Positions 52,923 through 61,877 of a stretch of DNA of 64,000 nt are shown one piece after another. Made by a program: the position numbers and the translations under genes. Each line of letters starts with the position of its first letter. Position 1 is the stretch's first letter. The notes beneath the pieces were generated by a model, which saw only the letters and a program-made list of their open reading frames with translations, was not told the DNA's origin and made no database searches. Source of the DNA: Streptomyces tauricus (GTDB taxonomy: Bacteria; Actinomycetota; Actinomycetes; Streptomycetales; Streptomycetaceae); the NCBI RefSeq assembly GCF_014650955.1, contig NZ_BMVY01000016.1:1-64000 (forward strand), given 5' to 3'.

Positions 52923-53410
52923 CCGACGCGGTCGCCGTTCTCCAGTTCCGCCGTTCCCGTCCCCTCCACCAGCACGTCGAGTGCGGTGACCACGCGGCGG
53001 CCCAGGGAGCCCGGCATGTGATCGGTGAGCTCCTCGCGCGGGACCAGCCGCCAGGACAGCAGCTCCGACTCCTGGAGGCGGATCGACTTGAACTGCTCGT
53101 CAGTGAGGACTCCGCCGTCGTACAGGTACGCCACGATCGGGGGCCGCTCCGTGCCGGGCACCCAGTCCACCGCGAGCAGCCTGCCGATCTCCAGGTCCAG
53201 GCCGATCTCCTCAAGGGTCTCCCGGTGGGCGCCCTGCCTCGGGGTCTCCCCGGCGTCCGACTCCACGGTCCCGCCCGGCAGCGCCCAGCCCTCGCGGTAG
53301 TTGGGCTCGACGAGCAGCACACGGCCCTCGGCGTCACGGAAGAGAGCGGCGGCGCCGACGAGCACGCGGGGCAGGCCCGCGATGTACGTGGCGTAATCAG
53401 GGGTGGTCAT
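52919..53410 (-). CDS. Nudix hydrolase
   Basis: A 163-residue protein with the Nudix box GGTVESDAGETPRQGAHRE followed by TLEEIG (GX5EX7REX2EEXG, metal-binding glutamates present). The substrate cannot be read; members hydrolyse nucleoside diphosphates linked to other moieties. ATG at 53410. It is convergent with ogt, with the stop codons overlapping, and divergent from the small secreted peptide gene. Confidence 0.92.
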   Translation of the reverse strand: MTTPDYATYIAGLPRVLVGAAALFRDAEGRVLLVEPNYREGWALPGGTVESDAGETPRQGAHRETLEEIGLDLEIGRLLAVDWVPGTERPPIVAYLYDGGVLTDEQFKSIRLQESELLSWRLVPREELTDHMPGSLGRRVVTALDVLVEGTGTAELENGDRVG

Positions 53411-53580
53411 CGGGCCAGGGTAGCGAGATCGACCACGAGGCCCGCTGGATCGTCAACGCGCGGGGGGACTTACACCCGGTCTGTCGAATTCCTCTCGTTC
53501 TCAGCTGTTCTGCATGCGTACGGCACCGCACCACATGAGAAGGTCGTCAGGTTTTATTCGTATTGCGCCTTGGGAGTCCG

Positions 53581-53835
53581 ATGAATGCGTTGAGTCGTAC
53601 GAGGGTCCTCGCGGCGGGTGCCGTCGCGGTCGCCGCCGTCCTGTCCGGTACCTGCGCCGCGACCGCACAGGCGGCCGCCCCCGCGGACCCTCTGGTCAAG
53701 ACCGGGGACGTCGGGGTGCGGACCGGGGACGTCGACGCGCTGGAGGATGTGCTGGAGCACATCAGCATCCCGTTCGGGCACGAGGGAACGCTGACGCACC
53801 AGCTGTACGACTCGCGCGGCACCGACGCAGGCTGA
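53581..53835 (+). CDS. Small secreted peptide of unknown function
   Basis: An 84-residue protein with a Sec signal peptide: MNALSRTRVLAAG, a hydrophobic core, and a likely cleavage around ATAQAAAPAD. The mature part is about 50 residues, acidic, without cysteines, and contains a short internal repeat (KTGDVGVRTGDVDALEDV). ATG 53581 is preceded by TTGGGAG. No family was recognised. The signal peptide and intact codon bias argue that it is a real gene. Confidence 0.65.
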   Translation: MNALSRTRVLAAGAVAVAAVLSGTCAATAQAAAPADPLVKTGDVGVRTGDVDALEDVLEHISIPFGHEGTLTHQLYDSRGTDAG

Positions 53836-53988
53836 CCCGCCGCAGCCCTGCCCCGCCCCCTGAAGCCTGATCCGCCGCTGTCCGGGTCCTGAGAACCGCC
53901 CTGGGCAGCGGCCCCCTCCTGCGGTTAGGGTCGCAGCGGCGCGACTGCCTTGACATGCGCAAGGCCTGAAGAGCAAGGGGAACACAAG

Positions 53989-55155
53989 GTGGCGGACGCT
54001 GCAGTGAACCGGACCGGTAGCCAGATCCAGCGCGTACTCATCGCCGCGGACAAGTTCAAGGGCTCGCTCACGGCCGTGCAGGTGGCCGAGCGGGTCACGG
54101 CGGGACTGCACCGGATCGCGCCCCAGGTCGAGATCGAGTCGCTCCCGGTGGCCGACGGCGGCGACGGCACCGTCGCCGCGGCGGTCGCCGCGGGGTTCGA
54201 ACGGCACGAGGTACGGGTCGCGGGGCCGCTCGGTGACGAGGTCATCGCCGCGTTCGCGCTGCGCGACGGAACCGCGGTCGTGGAGATGGCCGAGGCCAGC
54301 GGGCTGCAGCGGCTGCCCGCCGGGACCTTCGCGCCGCTCACGTCGTCCACGTACGGGTCCGGGGAACTGCTGCGGGCCGCGCTCGACGCCGGGGCGCGGA
54401 CGATCGTCTTCGGCGTCGGCGGCAGCGCGACCACCGACGGCGGGGCCGGGATGCTGGCCGCGCTCGGAGCCCGGTTCCTCGACGAGGACGGCGAGCCGGT
54501 GCCGCCCGGCGGCGGCTCCCTCGGGCAGCTGGCCACGGCGGACCTGACCGGCCTCGACCCGCGCCTCGCCACCGTCGACGTGGTCCTCGCCAGCGACGTG
54601 GACAATCCGCTGACCGGGCCGAAGGGCGCACCGGCGGTGTACGGGCCGCAGAAGGGCGCCTCCCCGGACGATGTCGCGGTGCTCGACGCGGGGCTCGCCC
54701 ACTTCGCCGCGATCCTGGAGAAGTCGATCGGGGGACGGGCCGCGGAGTACGCCGTCGCGCCGGGGGCGGGGGCCGCCGGTGGCATCGGGTACGGGGCCCT
54801 CGTGGGGCTGGGGGCGAGCTTCCGGCCCGGTATCGAGGTCATGCTCGACGTGCTCGGGTTCGGGCCCGCGCTGGAGCGGGCGACGCTCGTGATCACCGGG
54901 GAGGGGTCGCTGGACGAGCAGACCCTCCACGGGAAGGCTCCCGCCGGGGTCGCGGCGGCTGCGCGGGCCGCGGGCAAGGAGGTCATCGCCGTGTGTGGGC
55001 GGTTGGCGCTCGCTCCTGAGGCGCTGGGGCGGGCGGGGATCCGGCGGGTGTATCCGCTCACGGATGTCGAGCCCGATGTGGGCCGGTGCATCGCGGAAGC
55101 GGGCCCCATCCTGGAGGAACTCGCGGAACGCATAGCCCACGACTTCCTGACCTGA
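53989..55155 (+). CDS. glxK: Glycerate kinase
   Basis: A 388-residue GK1-family glycerate kinase: IAADKFKGSLTAVQVAERV at the N-terminus, PVADGGDGT, GVGGSATTDGGAGMLAALG, LASDVDNPLTGPKGAPAVYGPQKGA, and ITGEGSLDEQTLHGKAP. It phosphorylates D-glycerate in glyoxylate/glycerate metabolism. GTG 53989 follows AAGGGG by 8 bp; upstream codons in the frame are not conserved-looking. It appears monocistronic, bounded by the inverted-repeat element downstream. Confidence 0.93.
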   Translation: MADAAVNRTGSQIQRVLIAADKFKGSLTAVQVAERVTAGLHRIAPQVEIESLPVADGGDGTVAAAVAAGFERHEVRVAGPLGDEVIAAFALRDGTAVVEMAEASGLQRLPAGTFAPLTSSTYGSGELLRAALDAGARTIVFGVGGSATTDGGAGMLAALGARFLDEDGEPVPPGGGSLGQLATADLTGLDPRLATVDVVLASDVDNPLTGPKGAPAVYGPQKGASPDDVAVLDAGLAHFAAILEKSIGGRAAEYAVAPGAGAAGGIGYGALVGLGASFRPGIEVMLDVLGFGPALERATLVITGEGSLDEQTLHGKAPAGVAAAARAAGKEVIAVCGRLALAPEALGRAGIRRVYPLTDVEPDVGRCIAEAGPILEELAERIAHDFLT

Positions 55156-55163
55156 CAGCTCTT

Positions 55164-55336
55164 CTCGCCCCCGCCGCCCCTACCCGTCCCGTCCCGCATG
55201 AGGGCTGCCCCCTCGCCCCCGTTGTCCTCAAACGCCGGACGGGCTGGTAGTTAGCCCCTCCGGCGTTTGAGGAGCGGGGGTTCGGGGGCGGAGCCCCCGA
55301 GTACGTGACGGGAAGGGTAGGGGCGGCGGGGGCGAG
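55164..55336. repeat. Nested inverted-repeat element (REP/MITE-like)
   Basis: Outer arms 55164-55185 and 55315-55336 are perfect 22-bp complements. Inside are arms 55226-55245 and 55253-55272 (20 bp, one mismatch; they include the CGCCGGA and CGGCGTTTGAGG sequences familiar from streptomycete intergenic repeats) and a third hairpin CGGGGGC/GCCCCCG (55283-55299). There is no ORF. It fills the gap between the convergent glycerate kinase and PucR-type genes and may end both transcripts. Confidence 0.85.
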
Positions 55337-55345
55337 GAAACGTCC

Positions 55346-56548
55346 CTACCCCACCCCCGTGGCCCCCGCCAACCGATACGCGTCGAGTGCCAGCGTCATC
55401 TCGATCAGGTCCCGCGGCCGCGCCAACGACCGCGACGTCAGCTGCTCCAACCGCCGCAGACGGTTGAACACAGTGTTCCGATGGCAGTACAGCCGCCCGG
55501 CCGCCCGCCCCGCGGACCCCTCACAACTCAGCCACGCGTCAAGCGTCTCCAACAGCACGGCCCGATCAGGCGGTTCGAGTTCCAGCAGGGAACCGAAGAC
55601 GTCCGACACCAGCCGCGACGCCAACTCCGGCTGGCTGACGACGAGCGCGGTCGGCATCCGCTGATCGAGCCGCACGACGGCACTCGCGTCCGGCGGACAC
55701 GTACGCAGCGCCAGCTCGGCGAGCCGCCGCGCCCGCCCCAGCTCGGCGAGCCCGGCGACCACGGGACTGATCCCGCCGGGACCTGAGCAGCGCCCGTCGA
55801 GTGCCCGGGCGACCCCGTCGAGGCCCTGCCCGGCCCCGAGGGCGACCACCCCGACCTCGCAGTCCGCCCGCATCCGCCAGACGAACCGCAGCCCCGCCCC
55901 CTCCACGGGCCGCCGCAACGGCTCCCGCCGCTCCGAGCGCAGCACGACCACGGCGTACGGACCCCGTTCGGGCAGGTCCAGGCCGGCGGCGGCCCGCGCG
56001 GCCAGCCCGGGCGCCTCCTGGCCCTCCAGGAGCGCGTCGAGCAGCGCCTGGAGCCGTTCGTCGGTACGCCGCCGAAGCTCCATCTCGGTCGCCAGATACG
56101 CCTCGGTCGCCGCCGCGGCCTGCGCGTCCACGGCGGACCACACCATGGTCGCCGACCGCATCAGCACGGTGAGACGCTCCGGCTCCTTGCCCGTCGCCGC
56201 CTCCAGCAGCGCGTCCCAGACCAGATAGCCGGCGGAACGGTAGGCGTGGACCAGCAGCTCCAGCGGCAGGCCCTGCTGGGCCCGGCGCCGGCCCGCGTCC
56301 TCCGCGTACCGCAGATCGCGGCGGGGCGAGTCCCGGGGCGCGGAGATCGTCTCGATCCCGATCCGCATCGCCTCCTCGGCCTCCCGCCACTGCTGGTCGT
56401 ACGGCAGGAACTCCCCGTAGACGGGGGAGTGTTCGGCCAGTTGCCGCATGTGCTCGTCGACCAACTCCGGCAGCCGCTCCAGCAGTGCCGTGCACGATGC
56501 GGCGAGCAGCTTCCAGTCATGACCGGTACGCCTTCTGCGGGCTCCCAT
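55346..56548 (-). CDS. PucR-family transcriptional regulator
   Basis: A 400-residue protein with a central GGDEF-like/effector region and a C-terminal PucR helix-turn-helix: LLETLDAWLSCEGSAGRAAGRLYCHRNTVFNRLRRLEQLTSR (given here in outline), ending LIEMTLALDAYRLAG. ATG 56548 was chosen because the residues upstream in the frame are not protein-like; its ribosome site is weak. It is divergent from the livFGHMK-type operon across a perfect palindrome (56601-56618), which makes it the obvious local regulator of that transporter. Confidence 0.85.
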   Translation of the reverse strand: MGARRRRTGHDWKLLAASCTALLERLPELVDEHMRQLAEHSPVYGEFLPYDQQWREAEEAMRIGIETISAPRDSPRRDLRYAEDAGRRRAQQGLPLELLVHAYRSAGYLVWDALLEAATGKEPERLTVLMRSATMVWSAVDAQAAAATEAYLATEMELRRRTDERLQALLDALLEGQEAPGLAARAAAGLDLPERGPYAVVVLRSERREPLRRPVEGAGLRFVWRMRADCEVGVVALGAGQGLDGVARALDGRCSGPGGISPVVAGLAELGRARRLAELALRTCPPDASAVVRLDQRMPTALVVSQPELASRLVSDVFGSLLELEPPDRAVLLETLDAWLSCEGSAGRAAGRLYCHRNTVFNRLRRLEQLTSRSLARPRDLIEMTLALDAYRLAGATGVG

Positions 56549-56600
56549 GGCCGGAGGATGCCACCTGTGGGCCACCCCGCACAGGCCCCTGACACGCGGT

Positions 56601-56618
56601 GTTGTGCGCGCGCACAAC
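56601..56618. promoter_or_regulatory. Perfect 18-bp palindrome between regulator and transporter operon
   Basis: GTTGTGCGCGCGCACAAC, perfectly symmetrical and extendable to 24 bp with one mismatch pair, lies 53 bp upstream of the PucR-type gene and 145 bp upstream of the transporter operon. It is the likely operator for that regulator. Confidence 0.65.
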
Positions 56619-56762
56619 GCCTGACCGCACCCGCTGGTCACCCGCAGCGATTCGCCCGCGCCCCGTGGACGCACGCCCCGGCCGGTGCTGTGGTGAGCGC
56701 CACACCGGCTGTGAACACACCGGGTGCACGACGAGCGAGAGCGCGATGACAGGGGGAATGCC

Positions 56763-57569
56763 ATGGGTGGTTCGGGGCTGGCCGTACGGGACCTGTCGGT
56801 CGGATACGGTCCGGTACGAGCACTGCGTCAGGTGTCCCTCGAAGTGCCGGAGGGAGCCGTGGTCACGGTCCTCGGCGGCAACGGCGCGGGCAAGACGACC
56901 CTGCTGCGGGCCATCTGCCGGACCCTGTCCTTCCACGGCGGCGCGGTCACCGGCGGAACGGCCGAGTTCGACGGCCGCCCGCTCGACGGACTTCCACCGG
57001 ACCGGGTGGTGGCCGCCGGGATCTCCCAGATCCCGGAAGGGCGCCGGGTGTTCGCCCGGATGACCGTCGCCGACAACCTGCGCGCCGGGGCGCTCGGCGC
57101 CACCGGCGGCCGCGCGGAGCGGGCCGCCGCCCTGCGCCGCGTCCACGAACTGTTCCCCGTCCTCGCCGACCGCGCCCAGCAGCACGCCGGTCTGCTGTCC
57201 GGCGGGGAACAGCAGATGCTCGCGGTCGGCCGCGCCCTGATGGCCGCCCCGCGGATGCTGCTCCTGGACGAACCGTCCCTGGGACTCGCCCCGTTGATGG
57301 CGGCACGGATCGCCGAGACGATCCGGGAGATCAACACCCAGGGCACCTCGATCCTGCTCGTCGAACAGAACGCCGCCCTGGCCCTGCGCCTCGCCACCCG
57401 CGCGTACGTCCTGGAGGTCGGCGAGGTCACCCTGTCGGGGCCCGCGGACGAACTGGCGGCCTCCGACGAGGTGCGCCGCCGCTACCTGGGCGTGGTCGAC
57501 GAGGACGCGGCGGCCGACGCCGAGCGGGCCCGCGCCTCGCACCCGGCGCTGACCCGATGGAAGGGGTGA
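56763..57569 (+). CDS. livF: Branched-chain amino-acid ABC transporter ATPase LivF
   Basis: A 268-residue ATPase: Walker A GGNGAGKTT, signature LSGGEQQMLAVGRALM, Walker B LLLDEPSLGLAP, the ending being typical of LivF. ATG 56763 follows AGGGGGA. It is the first gene of a five-gene operon with tight spacing (10 bp to livG). It powers uptake of branched-chain or related amino acids or amides together with LivG. Confidence 0.92.
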   Translation: MGGSGLAVRDLSVGYGPVRALRQVSLEVPEGAVVTVLGGNGAGKTTLLRAICRTLSFHGGAVTGGTAEFDGRPLDGLPPDRVVAAGISQIPEGRRVFARMTVADNLRAGALGATGGRAERAAALRRVHELFPVLADRAQQHAGLLSGGEQQMLAVGRALMAAPRMLLLDEPSLGLAPLMAARIAETIREINTQGTSILLVEQNAALALRLATRAYVLEVGEVTLSGPADELAASDEVRRRYLGVVDEDAAADAERARASHPALTRWKG

Positions 57570-57579
57570 GCACCTCACC

Positions 57580-58449
57580 ATGACGAACGACGCGCCACCA
57601 CAGCCCACCGCACCCGGCCCCGGGGCCGACACGGACGTACCACCGCTGGAGGTCCGGGACCTGACCGTGCGCTTCGCCGGTCTGACCGCCCTGGACGCCG
57701 TGAACTTCACCGTGCGCCCCGGCACCGTCCACGCCCTCATCGGCCCCAACGGAGCCGGCAAGTCCACCTGCTTCAACGTGCTGTCCGGCGTCTACCGCGC
57801 CACCTCGGGCAGTGTCCGCTTCGGCGAGCACGAACTGACCGGTCTGCCGCCGCACCGCATCGCCGATCTGGGCGTCGCCCGGATCTTCCAGAACCTCGCC
57901 CTGCCGCCGCTCGCCACGGTCGAGGACAGCCTCCTGCTGGGCCGCCACCGGCTGACCCGCACCGGCTTCCTCGCCGCGGGACTGAAGCTGCCCGCAGCGG
58001 CCCGTGAGGAGCGCCGTCACCGTGAACGCGTCCGGGAGATCGCCGAGTTCGTCGGCATCTCGTCCTGTCTGGGCCGACCGGCGGGCTCCCTGCCGTACGG
58101 CCAGCAGAAGCTCGCCGAACTCGCCCGCGCCCTGTGCATGGAGCCCCGGCTGCTGCTCCTGGACGAGCCGGTCGCGGGCATGACCGCGGACGAGCGGATC
58201 CGCACCTCCGCCGTGATCGCGGGCGTCCGCGACAGCCTCGGCATCTCGATCGTCCTGGTCGAACACGACATGGGGGTGGTGATGCGGCTCGCCGACGCGG
58301 TGACCGTACTCGACTTCGGGCGCCGCATCGCGGACGGCGCCCCCGCCGACGTACAGAACGATCCGGCGGTCGTACGCGCCTATCTGGGGGAGCGCTCCGA
58401 GGAACCCGAAGGGGCCGGGCGCTCCGGGAAAGAGGAGACCACGTCGTGA
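57580..58449 (+). CDS. livG: Branched-chain amino-acid ABC transporter ATPase LivG
   Basis: A 289-residue ATPase with Walker A GPNGAGKST, the LivG-type insertion after IFQNLALPP, a modified signature LPYGQQKLAELARAL (typical of LivG) and Walker B LLLDEPVAGM. Its stop overlaps the GTG of livH. Confidence 0.92.
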   Translation: MTNDAPPQPTAPGPGADTDVPPLEVRDLTVRFAGLTALDAVNFTVRPGTVHALIGPNGAGKSTCFNVLSGVYRATSGSVRFGEHELTGLPPHRIADLGVARIFQNLALPPLATVEDSLLLGRHRLTRTGFLAAGLKLPAAAREERRHRERVREIAEFVGISSCLGRPAGSLPYGQQKLAELARALCMEPRLLLLDEPVAGMTADERIRTSAVIAGVRDSLGISIVLVEHDMGVVMRLADAVTVLDFGRRIADGAPADVQNDPAVVRAYLGERSEEPEGAGRSGKEETTS

Positions 58450-59336
58450 GCACCTTCGCCGAACTCCTCCTCAACGGGCTCTCGATGGGGTCGGTCTACG
58501 CCCTCATCGCCCTCGGCTTCGTGGTCATCTTCCGGGCCACCGAGGTCGTCAACTTCGCCCACGCGTCCCTGCTGCTGGCCGGCGGGTACATCACCGCGGT
58601 CCTCCACGACGACATCGGCTTCTGGCCCGCGCTGCTGGCCGGGATCGCCGGGGCCGCGCTGGTCGGGGCGGCCGTCGAGTTCCTCGTGATGCGCCGCTAC
58701 CGGGGCTCCGACCACAGCGTCCTCGCCATCGTCACCATCGGTGTGGACATCCTGCTCACCACGGAACTCACCCGCCGGATCGGCACCGACGTGCTGCCGC
58801 TCGGCGACCCGTGGGGCGACGACGTGCTCACCATCGGCTCCATCTCGCTGGCCCACACGCGCATCGCGGCCTTCGTCACGGCGGGCCTGCTCATCACGGC
58901 CTTCCTGCTCACCTTCCGGTACACCTCCTGGGGGGTGGCGATGCGGGCCGCCGCCGAGAGCACGGAGACGGCCGCGCTGATGGGCGTACGCCTCGGCAGG
59001 GTGTCGCTCGGGGCCTGGGCGGTCGCGGGAGGGCTCGCCGCCGTGGCCGCCCTGTTCCTGACCGTCTTCCCCACCCCGGGCCTGGAGCGGGCCACCTCGC
59101 TCGCCGCACTCAAGGCCTTCCCCGCCGCGATCCTCGGCGGCCTCGACTCCACCACCGGAGCACTCGTCGGCGGTCTGATCGTCGGCGTCACGGAATCCCT
59201 CGCGACCGGCTACCAGAGCGAACTGTCGTTCCTGGGGCGAGGACTGGGCGATGTCGCCCCCTACCTCGTGATGACCGTGATCCTGCTCATCCGGCCCGCC
59301 GGGCTGTTCGGCACGAAGGAGCTGGCCCGTGTCTGA
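58446..59336 (+). CDS. livH: Branched-chain amino-acid ABC transporter permease LivH
   Basis: A 296-residue membrane protein with about eight hydrophobic segments. It opens MSTFAELLLNGLSMGSVYAL and ends with the family loop KAFPAAILGGLDSTTGALVGG and a final segment VMTVILLIRPAGLFG. GTG 58446 overlaps the livG stop. It forms the channel with LivM. Confidence 0.93.
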   Translation: MSTFAELLLNGLSMGSVYALIALGFVVIFRATEVVNFAHASLLLAGGYITAVLHDDIGFWPALLAGIAGAALVGAAVEFLVMRRYRGSDHSVLAIVTIGVDILLTTELTRRIGTDVLPLGDPWGDDVLTIGSISLAHTRIAAFVTAGLLITAFLLTFRYTSWGVAMRAAAESTETAALMGVRLGRVSLGAWAVAGGLAAVAALFLTVFPTPGLERATSLAALKAFPAAILGGLDSTTGALVGGLIVGVTESLATGYQSELSFLGRGLGDVAPYLVMTVILLIRPAGLFGTKELARV

Positions 59337-60462
59337 GACACCCGTCTCCGAAGTACCGGTTTCCGAAGCGCCCGCCTCCGGGACCCCCGCCCGCCGGCCC
59401 CTGCGGCTCACCACCCGCAAGCGCCCGTACGTGTGGGCCGCCGGCGCCCTCCTGCTGCTCGTCCTGCCCTTGTACCTGGACCGGTTCTGGCTCCAGGCCG
59501 GCCTGTTCGCGATGGCCGCGGCGATCGGCGCGATCGGGCTCAACCTGCTCACCGGCTCCACCGGCCAGCTCTCCATGGGCCACGCCTTCTTCCTCGCGGT
59601 CGGCGCGTACGGCTACTGCGTGTTCGCCGCGGACGGCGGCGACGGGCTGACCGGCCTCGGCCTGCCGACCTGGCTCGCGGCCGTCCTCGCCGTCCTGGTC
59701 GCGGGCCTGGCAGGCGGCCTCTTCAGCCCCATCGCGGGCCGCCTGCGGGGCGCCTACCTGGGTATCGCCACGCTCGCGCTGATCTTCATCGGCCAGCACG
59801 TGCTGTTCAACGCCAAGGACCTCACCGGCGGCTTCAACGGCCGTGACGTACCGCCCCTGAGCCTGTTCGGGCTGACCTTCGACGACAGTGAGCTCCTGGT
59901 CGCCAACGTCCCGTTCGGCTCCGCGGAGAAGCTCTGGTACGTGGCACTCGTCCTGCTCCTCGGCGGCGCGCTCTTCGCCCGCGGGGTGCTGCGCGGGCGC
60001 CCCGGACGCGCCATGAACGCGATCCGCGACCACCGCATCGCGGCCGGTGTCATGGGCGTCCCCGTGGCCCGCTACCGGGCCGCCGTCTTCGTCCTGTCCT
60101 CGATGTACGCGGGCCTCGCGGGCGTGCTGCTCGCCCTGGTCTTCCAGCGGACGGTGCCGGACTACTTCGGCATCACGCTGTCGCTCGAATACCTCGCCAT
60201 GATCGTCATCGGCGGGCTCGGCTCGGTCTCGGGGGCGGTGATCGGCGCGGTGTTCGTCTCCGTGCTGCCACAGCTGCTGACCCGCTACAGCGATGCGCTG
60301 CCCCTGGTCTCCGCCCCCGGTACGGGCGGGATCGCACCGGGGGAGGCATCCCGGTACCTCTACGGCGCCGCCATTGTCGTGGTGGTGCTCTTCCTTCCCG
60401 GCGGCCTGGTCAGGGTGGCCGCCGGACGACGCTTCAAGACCGATCCAGGGGAGGAACGATGA
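59329..60462 (+). CDS. livM: Branched-chain amino-acid ABC transporter permease LivM
   Basis: A 377-residue membrane protein with about nine hydrophobic segments and the LivM hallmarks GSTGQLSMGHAFF, GRLRGAYLGIATLAL and MIVIGGLGSVSGAVIGA. The start GTG 59329 overlaps the end of livH by 8 bp. The cytoplasmic N-terminus is a short Ser/Pro/Glu-rich repeat (SETPVSEVPVSEAPASGTP). Confidence 0.93.
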   Translation: MSETPVSEVPVSEAPASGTPARRPLRLTTRKRPYVWAAGALLLLVLPLYLDRFWLQAGLFAMAAAIGAIGLNLLTGSTGQLSMGHAFFLAVGAYGYCVFAADGGDGLTGLGLPTWLAAVLAVLVAGLAGGLFSPIAGRLRGAYLGIATLALIFIGQHVLFNAKDLTGGFNGRDVPPLSLFGLTFDDSELLVANVPFGSAEKLWYVALVLLLGGALFARGVLRGRPGRAMNAIRDHRIAAGVMGVPVARYRAAVFVLSSMYAGLAGVLLALVFQRTVPDYFGITLSLEYLAMIVIGGLGSVSGAVIGAVFVSVLPQLLTRYSDALPLVSAPGTGGIAPGEASRYLYGAAIVVVVLFLPGGLVRVAAGRRFKTDPGEER

Positions 60463-61733
60463 GCACGATGAACACGACCCGCACGACCAGGGTGGCCGCC
60501 GGGGCGGTCGCGGCGCTGCTGCTGCTGTCCGGCTGCAGCTCCAAGGCCAAGGACGACGACAACAAGAGCGACACCGCCGCGGGAGAGGTGAAGACCGACA
60601 AGGGCATCTCCGGCAAGACCATCGCGCTGGGCGCCCTCACCGACATGACGGGGGTCTACGCGACCCTCGGCAAGAGCGTCACCCAGGCCCAGCAGCTCTA
60701 TGTGAAGCAGCTGAACGCCGACGGGGGCGTATGCGGCTACAAGGTCGAGCTGACCGTCCGCGACCACGGCTACGACCCGCAGAAGGCCGTCTCCACGTAC
60801 ACGGAGCTGGCGCCCAAGGTGCTCGGCTTCGCCCAGTTCATCGGCTCGCCGTTCGTCGCCGCCGTCGAGCAGCGCATCGACGGCCAGGACAAGGCCCTCG
60901 TCCTGCCGCAGGCCTGGTCGTCCGCGCTGCTCGGCAGCCCCTACATCCGGGTCATCGGGTCCACGTACGACATCGAGACGATCAACGCCGTCGACTTCCT
61001 GATGAAGGAGAAGGGCCTCAAGAAGGGCGACAAGCTCGGGCACGTCTACTTCGAGGGCGACTACGGCGAGAGCGCGCTGGCCGGCTCCAAGCACATCGCG
61101 AAGGAGGCCGGACTGACCGTCGTCGAGCAGAAGATCAAGCCGACCGACAACGACATGACCGCGCAGGTCGCCGCCCTCAAGAAGGCCGGTGTCAAGGCCG
61201 TCGTGCTCAGCGCGGGCCCCCGCCAGGCGGCCTCCCTGGTCGGTGTCGCCGCGGCCGGCGGCTTCGACGTCCCGATCATCGGCAACAACTCGGCCTTCGC
61301 CCCGCAGCTCCTGGCCACCCAGGCGGGTCCGGCCCTGGAGAAGAACTACTGGGTGGCCTCGCCCTCGCTCCCGATCGGCGCGGACACCCCGGGCGCCAAG
61401 AAGCTGGTCGCCGACTACAAGAAGGCGTACCCGAAGGACTCCCTGGACAACGGTGTGGTGGCCGGCTGGACGGCCGCCTCGGCGTTCGGCGAGGCCCTCA
61501 AGAAGGCCTGCGAGTCCAAGGACCTGACCAGGGAGGGCGTGGACAAGGCCCTGCTGACCCTCAACGCCCTGGACACGGGCTTCGGCACCCCGCAGGACTT
61601 CACCGACCCCAAGGCGTCCTCCTCCAAGGAGAGCGTCATCCTGCAGCCCGACAAGTCGGTCACAGGAGGCATGAAGGTGGTCCAGGACCCCGCGGCCTCC
61701 ACGGTGGCGGAGGCATACACACCGACCGCCTGA
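60459..61733 (+). CDS. livK: Branched-chain amino-acid-binding lipoprotein LivK
   Basis: A 424-residue substrate-binding protein with a lipoprotein signal (VAALLLLSGCSS; Cys about residue 25 would be lipidated), then a periplasmic-binding fold type I: ALTDMTGVYATLGKSVTQAQ, DHGYDPQKAVSTY, GDYGESALAGSKHIAKEAG and IIGNNSAFAPQLL. It delivers the ligand to LivHM. Last gene of the operon, with ATGA overlap with livM, followed by hairpins. Confidence 0.93.
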   Translation: MSTMNTTRTTRVAAGAVAALLLLSGCSSKAKDDDNKSDTAAGEVKTDKGISGKTIALGALTDMTGVYATLGKSVTQAQQLYVKQLNADGGVCGYKVELTVRDHGYDPQKAVSTYTELAPKVLGFAQFIGSPFVAAVEQRIDGQDKALVLPQAWSSALLGSPYIRVIGSTYDIETINAVDFLMKEKGLKKGDKLGHVYFEGDYGESALAGSKHIAKEAGLTVVEQKIKPTDNDMTAQVAALKKAGVKAVVLSAGPRQAASLVGVAAAGGFDVPIIGNNSAFAPQLLATQAGPALEKNYWVASPSLPIGADTPGAKKLVADYKKAYPKDSLDNGVVAGWTAASAFGEALKKACESKDLTREGVDKALLTLNALDTGFGTPQDFTDPKASSSKESVILQPDKSVTGGMKVVQDPAASTVAEAYTPTA

Positions 61734-61736
61734 CAG

Positions 61737-61770
61737 CCCCCTGACGGGGCCCCTCGGGGCCCGTCAGGGG
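61737..61770 (+). terminator. Hairpin directly after livK
   Basis: CCCCTGACGGGGCCCC pairs with GGGGCCCGTCAGGGG with one bulged G, starting 4 bp after the livK stop. This is a likely operon terminator. Confidence 0.75.
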
Positions 61771-61818
61771 CGCGGGGATGCGGGGCCAACCCCCACGCAC
61801 CCGCACGGTGAGACGTAC

Positions 61819-61860
61819 GAGAGAGGGCCCCGAACCACATACGGTTCGGGGCCCTCTCTC
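61819..61860. terminator. Bidirectional hairpin terminator between livK and pssA
   Basis: A perfect 18-bp stem, GAGAGAGGGCCCCGAACC (61819-61836) with its complement at 61843-61860, and a 6-nt loop. It serves the convergent pssA gene and backs up the livK hairpin. Confidence 0.88.
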
Positions 61861-61877
61861 ATGCACACAAGGTGGGA

